IMG/VR virus record: IMGVR_UViG_3300008952_002040
Location: 1 to 56,542 of that record
Strand: one strand, 5' to 3'
DNA from: a virus
Length of the DNA stretch: 56,542 nt
In this document: piece by piece, positions 53,701 through 56,542 of the stretch
Layout of the letters: each line of letters starts with the position of its first letter
Numbering within the stretch: the first letter of the stretch is position 1
Position numbers and translations under genes: made by a program
Notes under the pieces: generated by a model
Seen by the model: only the letters and a program-made list of their open reading frames with translations
Told to the model about the DNA's origin: nothing
The model's database searches: none

Positions 53701-54022
53701 TTTCACCATTTACGAAATGGTTTCCAGCCCTAACTAGTGTTGGACCACCAGCCGCCCAATCATAATCTTCTAATAAAACTTCTTTAGCAGAAGGATCTCT
53801 ATATAATGTTTTGCCGACTGTTTCATCTTCTAAAATCATCCTATCATAATCTTCGGTTATAATAGAATCTTTAGAGCCTAATTTATTTAATTTAAGCTCA
53901 GCTGATTCTAAAAACTCATAATATATTTTTACAAATTCCGCAAAAACATTATGATCGGACTTAATAAACTCTGGTAAATTTTCAGCTACCAGCGTTGATA
54001 ATTTCTTTTTTAACTCTGACAT
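50705..54022 (-). CDS. 7: Baseplate wedge protein, gp7-like (1105 aa)
   Basis: The place between gp6 and gp8 and the size (T4 gp7 is about 1030 aa) mark it as gp7-like. The N-terminus LKKKLSTLVAENLPEFIKSD and VFAEFVKIYYEFLESAE, followed by VDDTIDSFFDEFKSAFL, NILKNITDLYKTKGTRKGHE and FFRLLLDENVEIFYPTEN, is the conserved N-terminal region of the marine-phage form. The middle is beta-rich with short EDG/EDD turn repeats. Two small modules of the form EGAIL-x-x-x-DTTITLTDATEF plus GCARGANSTTAT (also GCVRGAGGTTAY) recur and are shared with the DUF4815 protein. In T4 gp7 lies at the core of each wedge arm. Identity by synteny and N-terminal pattern. Confidence 0.85.
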   Translation of the reverse strand: MSELKKKLSTLVAENLPEFIKSDHNVFAEFVKIYYEFLESAELKLNKLGSKDSIITEDYDRMILEDETVGKTLYRDPSAKEVLLEDYDWAAGGPTLVRAGNHFVNGETIIGQTSKATATIRVVDIDDNSRLFISSQNKFLLNEQIVGQTSNAAGYIFDYTSNPVESISDLMKYADVDDTIDSFFDEFKSAFLKTIPKTLAPGVNKKNILKNITDLYKTKGTRKGHEIFFRLLLDENVEIFYPTENVFRVSGGKWTNDPILRVQQVNDAILLENNIEVGGSQNNDIFLILESGNQILNEQSFTQQYNLNNLVGETITQERVNDLSIRSGGHFSPEVNATKTPPDTNNYPVIEKSTAVVETVTQLQIGTSIVYDLVLSSVVGTFIAGQKIYGQDNTKSERTLWAKIASQVGDMDTSASGQYFTEEDPLNITSLYGDGLLAEISELNTGSVDNVIISTAGQGYEIGDKLLVDNTGTFGASLKAEISVVNGGFAPETGSLENEFRFIIEDGGTDGAGANAGDEILIENGLYLTQEINYGMGAEDHFILEDDLVQYDTISGDKLVQERDTGIRDITDIRIKQFGNNYKSLPSLYLPAGSSTLNEGGILESDATSITLTSVAEFHIATPTSPGTIYIGEEKIEYYGISSNTLTGCVRGAGGTTAYQHNDGSAVVTYDVVAGQARNGGVVIAYGDGNIGKIAATSISEPGVHYSAPTITTVENLLIINLTGDPPVVGQTVTSSSGGTALIKSYNQKTQLMKISSIDGDFSVDDTLTQSASSFTGKIFSNDKAVFSSIVSGAATFGAYINQDGWISEDSKKIQDSYYYQDFSYVVKTATSIGLWRDSLLSSVHPAGFALFGEINPIQTVDVRIKTISTSSAGTARELLTPPLFSTFKTIFTTKHGRRLGTEAETLSTAPESGVSRNTDLSNDKDVTLTLRVSIIREPSYPLNTVGYDGYGQPNLGNFDKFKFANSYLLSARNETTSGTNAGFYESRQKTTLNEGAILSAGDTTITLTDATEFPTVGTILIDSEEITYTGKSGNDLTGCARGANSTTATTHTDGSDVYNYVFVITQKHGYRIQDWSNVKLGDIIDYPGRRWYIPAPSEITIENV

Positions 54023-54025
54023 TTA

Positions 54026-55894
54026 TTAATATGTAGCTGTTGTAGAGTATCCTGTACCGGCATTAGCACTACCAGATGCTATGGTGTCTGATTCTCCTGT
54101 TACTTTCATGTTAGTTGTATCTATTAATAAAAGTTGATTTCTAACCGCAACTACATCATTTGAAGCTGGAGTAACCGTAATTGTAATTGTTCCGTCTGTG
54201 TTCTCAGCAGATATAATATTAAATGATGTTAATATTATTTGGCCAGTATCATAATCAATTGTGCCGGCTTCAAGGTCTACATAAGACTCAGCAGATCCAA
54301 CCAATTTATATGTTCTAATGTTTCCTTTACCATCATCATCTAAAAATAAAACATCTGAACCGCCTTCTAAAACGAATCCAGTAGATGTAAGAATACTTTT
54401 ATGGCCTGCATGTGGATGATGGAATGGATTGTTAAAATCCATTGTATATTTTGTGATTGTAGCTAATGTAGGTGTCAATGCTTGACTAATCTGTATTGTG
54501 GTAATATTTGATAAAATAGAATCATCAACCGTATCAATTATATTTGTAAATTTAGAATGTCTAAAAACACCTTCAAATTGTTCCAAATAATTATCACTAT
54601 ATTCAGCTACTTTAGCAGCTATTAATGTTTCTATATCCAATGCTGTTTTTGTTGTATTAAACTCATTGAATTTAAAAGAAATATTTGGAATAATCTTTGT
54701 AATATCCGGATTAATAAACACAGGCGTAATACTAGCAACAGTATATTTTTTTAATTGATTTGTTAAACTTTCCTTTACTACATTAGTTAAATTGGAACCA
54801 GTGTGCGGCTTAATACTAATATAAACTTTTCCATACACAGGCGGATTTGAAAATTCTCCACCCCATACAGCAATAGATTCTATATCTCCATATAATTGCG
54901 GCAATAAAGCTTTATAATCAGTAGCTGTTACTCCTCTATTCTGAGAAGCAAAATGTAACGGTGCATTATACCTAATTGAATCTAAAGTTTCAGCTGTAGC
55001 GCCACCTGCAGCGGAAGTAATTGTGGTAACTTCTATATTACTAAAACCTGAAATACCACCGCCTGCATTAAATGTAGAAGCTCCATTGGCAGCTTCTAAA
55101 TTGGTAACAACATATTTAACAGATATTATATTTCCATCAGTTAAAGCTTTTCCTACAGCATCATCTCCAAAATAAATTTCCCATTTATTATCTACAGTTT
55201 CTTGAATAAAAAAGGCCCTTGTTGAAGCATCAACATCTATAAGATCATTAGCTTTAATAAAGGTTTCTTTAAATGTATCCACTGAGCTTGTTTGTACCGA
55301 AACCAATACTGTAGATATATCAACATTATTATTAGGAATTATAAATCGTTGGTCAACATCTGTTAAGTCTACGGTGAATTTTGTTTCTGTCCAAGATCCT
55401 TCATAAACAGGAATCCCAACACCATCATCTCCAAAAACATAAGCTTGTGTTTCTAGTCCTGAAGAAGTTGGTGTTATTGTTCTATCTTCGGTATTTACAA
55501 ACTGATAATCTTTACCATCAATTGTTGTAGTAAATACATACCCTTCGGGCATTGTTATTGATGGTGTGTTAGCATCATGTACTTGTACTTTTAAATAGGC
55601 AGCTGGCGCTCGTACTGATCTGGGTGTATAACCAAGAGCTTTAGCATGTGACACTACAGAGTTTCTTTTAACAGCAGTATCCAAAAACATTTCATTAGCT
55701 AACATATTAGCATAAAATGCTTGATAGTGTGTATTGTAAGCAAGAACATCTAGTAAAATATTCATGCCAGAACCTTCAAAATCATAATCAGTAAAATGTG
55801 ATTGACCTTTAAGGTAAATTTTTAGATTGTCTTTGATATCTTCAAAATCCAATCCAGTAATATTCATTCTGCCTTCTGTTGTTTTCCCTGCCAT
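54026..55894 (-). CDS. 6: Baseplate wedge protein gp6 (baseplate J family)
   Basis: A 622-aa protein with the baseplate-J layout: the N-terminal LDFEDIKDNLKIYLKGQ and SGMNILLDVLAYNTHYQAFYANMLANEMFLDTA (recognised here in two parts), VKRNSVVSHAKALGYTPRSV, IYFGDDAVGKALTDGN and the central RGVTATDYKALLPQLYGDIESIAVWGGE (again read as parts) are all classical gp6 blocks. In T4, gp6 dimers form the continuous ring that holds the wedges and triggers sheath contraction. Its stop lies four bases before the gp7 ATG and its start directly follows the gp25 stop (TAAATG), as in T4-like phages. No abnormality seen. Confidence 0.95.
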   Translation of the reverse strand: MAGKTTEGRMNITGLDFEDIKDNLKIYLKGQSHFTDYDFEGSGMNILLDVLAYNTHYQAFYANMLANEMFLDTAVKRNSVVSHAKALGYTPRSVRAPAAYLKVQVHDANTPSITMPEGYVFTTTIDGKDYQFVNTEDRTITPTSSGLETQAYVFGDDGVGIPVYEGSWTETKFTVDLTDVDQRFIIPNNNVDISTVLVSVQTSSVDTFKETFIKANDLIDVDASTRAFFIQETVDNKWEIYFGDDAVGKALTDGNIISVKYVVTNLEAANGASTFNAGGGISGFSNIEVTTITSAAGGATAETLDSIRYNAPLHFASQNRGVTATDYKALLPQLYGDIESIAVWGGEFSNPPVYGKVYISIKPHTGSNLTNVVKESLTNQLKKYTVASITPVFINPDITKIIPNISFKFNEFNTTKTALDIETLIAAKVAEYSDNYLEQFEGVFRHSKFTNIIDTVDDSILSNITTIQISQALTPTLATITKYTMDFNNPFHHPHAGHKSILTSTGFVLEGGSDVLFLDDDGKGNIRTYKLVGSAESYVDLEAGTIDYDTGQIILTSFNIISAENTDGTITITVTPASNDVVAVRNQLLLIDTTNMKVTGESDTIASGSANAGTGYSTTATY

Positions 55895-56350
55895 TTATCT
55901 TGCTCTCTTTAGTATAAGCTCTAATTCTTCAGCTATATTTGGTGCACTTTTTAAAAAAAATGATATATAAATTCGTAATGTATTTGTGTCCATTTGCTGT
56001 TCTGGTTCCGGAATTAATACCTGTATGATTCTAACTCTGGGCTCATATTTGTTTACTGTTCTTGTTATATTAGCTGCCACATCTGTTATGGTAGGTATAT
56101 TGTAATTTTCAAACAAAGCTCCCCTAACATTAGGACCTAGTTCTGGATGAAAAGGTTTATCCCAAGTATTTAAAAGAACTAGATTACGAACTGCTCTTTT
56201 TATGTCTTGTACATCGGTCACCGCAGAGATATCTCCAGTAACTGGATTTTTATTAAAATATAAATTTAAATCTCTGTAGAATGTTGTGCCTTTGTCGCTA
56301 TTGTTTACAGCTTCAGCATCTGTGTGTCCAGTAAATATTGATTGTGGCAT
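55895..56350 (-). CDS. 25: Baseplate wedge protein gp25 (lysozyme-like fold)
   Basis: The 151-aa product fits gp25 and its contractile-tail homologues: RDLNLYFNKNPVTGDISAV, DVQDIKRAVRNLVLLNTWDKPFHPELG (the conserved R-x-x-x-x-N-L-x-x-x-x-x-x-x-PF-x-P-x-x-G core), VRGALFENYNIP and NKYEPRVRI. In T4 it joins gp6 and gp53 in the inner baseplate and touches the sheath. The ATG lies eight bases from the end of a GATAAATA, a one-base variant of the late promoter. It is the first complete gene of the baseplate run at this end of the window. Assignment is firm. Confidence 0.95.
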   Translation of the reverse strand: MPQSIFTGHTDAEAVNNSDKGTTFYRDLNLYFNKNPVTGDISAVTDVQDIKRAVRNLVLLNTWDKPFHPELGPNVRGALFENYNIPTITDVAANITRTVNKYEPRVRIIQVLIPEPEQQMDTNTLRIYISFFLKSAPNIAEELELILKRAR

Positions 56351-56354
56351 AGGA

Positions 56355-56542
56355 CTATTTATCCTTCCTCACTACCTTTTTCTTCCTTTTTGAACTATTA
56401 TTGTGATGATGGTGATGGTGATGTTCTTCTACTTGCACCTTATCTTCCTTCTTCCAGAAGATTTGAACTAAACCATAAATTCCCAAAATCGACAAAACCA
56501 GTTTTACTGGTAGTATCCAAACTAAAATTGCAATAATAACTA
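56355..56542 (-). CDS. Small membrane protein with a histidine tract (5' end beyond window)
   Basis: A minus-strand frame enters from the right edge and ends at TAG 56357-56355, just before the gp25 ATG. The visible 62 residues contain a hydrophobic helix (IIAILVWILPVKLVLSILGIYGLVQIFW), an acidic linker, a run of seven histidines (codons CAT/CAC) followed by NNSS, and a strongly basic tail KRKKKVVRKDK. A cytoplasmic-facing basic end after one membrane helix is likely. No family is recognised. The histidine run could bind metal ions or be structural. The start codon is not in the window. Confidence 0.65.
   Translation of the reverse strand, partial: VIIAILVWILPVKLVLSILGIYGLVQIFWKKEDKVQVEEHHHHHHHNNSSKRKKKVVRKDK

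Noticed and set aside
1-56542. tRNA genes, insertion sequences, integrase or attachment sites
   Set aside because: None could be recognised by eye; almost all bases are in assigned genes. A tRNA scan would be needed to exclude a tRNA overlapping coding sequence.

Overview
The window is a stretch of the late (virion) region of a large T4-like marine myovirus, low in G+C and almost entirely coded on the minus strand. Read in the direction of transcription (from the right edge leftwards), the order is gp25, gp6, gp7, gp8, a giant DUF4815-type tail protein, a long accessory and tail-fibre region, gp13, gp14, gp15, gp16. That is the T4 baseplate-neck-terminase order, with protein variants typical of marine cyanophage/pelagiphage-type T4-like phages. 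T4-type late promoters (TATAAATA) precede several transcription units.

Layout. 42.3-56.5 kb: baseplate wedge genes and a small membrane protein with a histidine tract at the edge. 38.6-42.3 kb: small virion or fibre proteins, several of them paralogous pairs. 37.3-38.6 kb: a coiled-coil protein. 32.5-37.4 kb: a tightly overlapping cassette of glycosyltransferases, SAM methyltransferases and a sulfotransferase-like protein. 26.3-32.5 kb: three radical-SAM proteins, a PP-loop (asparagine-synthetase-like) protein, a GNAT acetyltransferase and a SET-domain lysine methyltransferase. Two of the radical-SAM genes form a plus-strand island that starts from a palindromic divergent late promoter. 12-26 kb: very large receptor-binding or fibre proteins: a 1594-aa protein with six carbohydrate-binding-like repeats and three RCC1-type beta-propeller proteins. 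9.1-12 kb: a tetrapyrrole/bilin locus. 0-9 kb: a 1880-aa repetitive fibre, then gp13, gp14, gp15 and the start of gp16.

The bilin locus, in transcription order, is heme oxygenase, a 97-aa membrane protein, a 38-aa single-helix membrane peptide, a ferredoxin-dependent bilin reductase and 5-aminolevulinate synthase. Together with host enzymes this would feed glycine + succinyl-CoA into heme, open heme to biliverdin and reduce it to a phycobilin. ALA synthase (C4/Shemin route) is typical of alphaproteobacteria and not of cyanobacteria, so an alphaproteobacterial host is the better guess. From memory, three-gene ALAS/heme oxygenase/bilin reductase loci have been described in aquatic phage metagenomes; the two small membrane ORFs inside this locus are the less familiar part.

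The best candidate for an undescribed system is the 26.2-32.5 kb block: three radical-SAM enzymes, a stand-alone PP-loop ATPase, an acetyltransferase, a SET methyltransferase and a small basic 50-aa ORF with its own late promoter. It looks like a peptide- or protein-modification cassette, next to a sugar-modification cassette. That function is inference. No tRNA, rRNA, CRISPR array, insertion sequence or attachment site was seen, and no gap longer than 300 bases lacks a gene; the longest is the promoter region near 26.1 kb.
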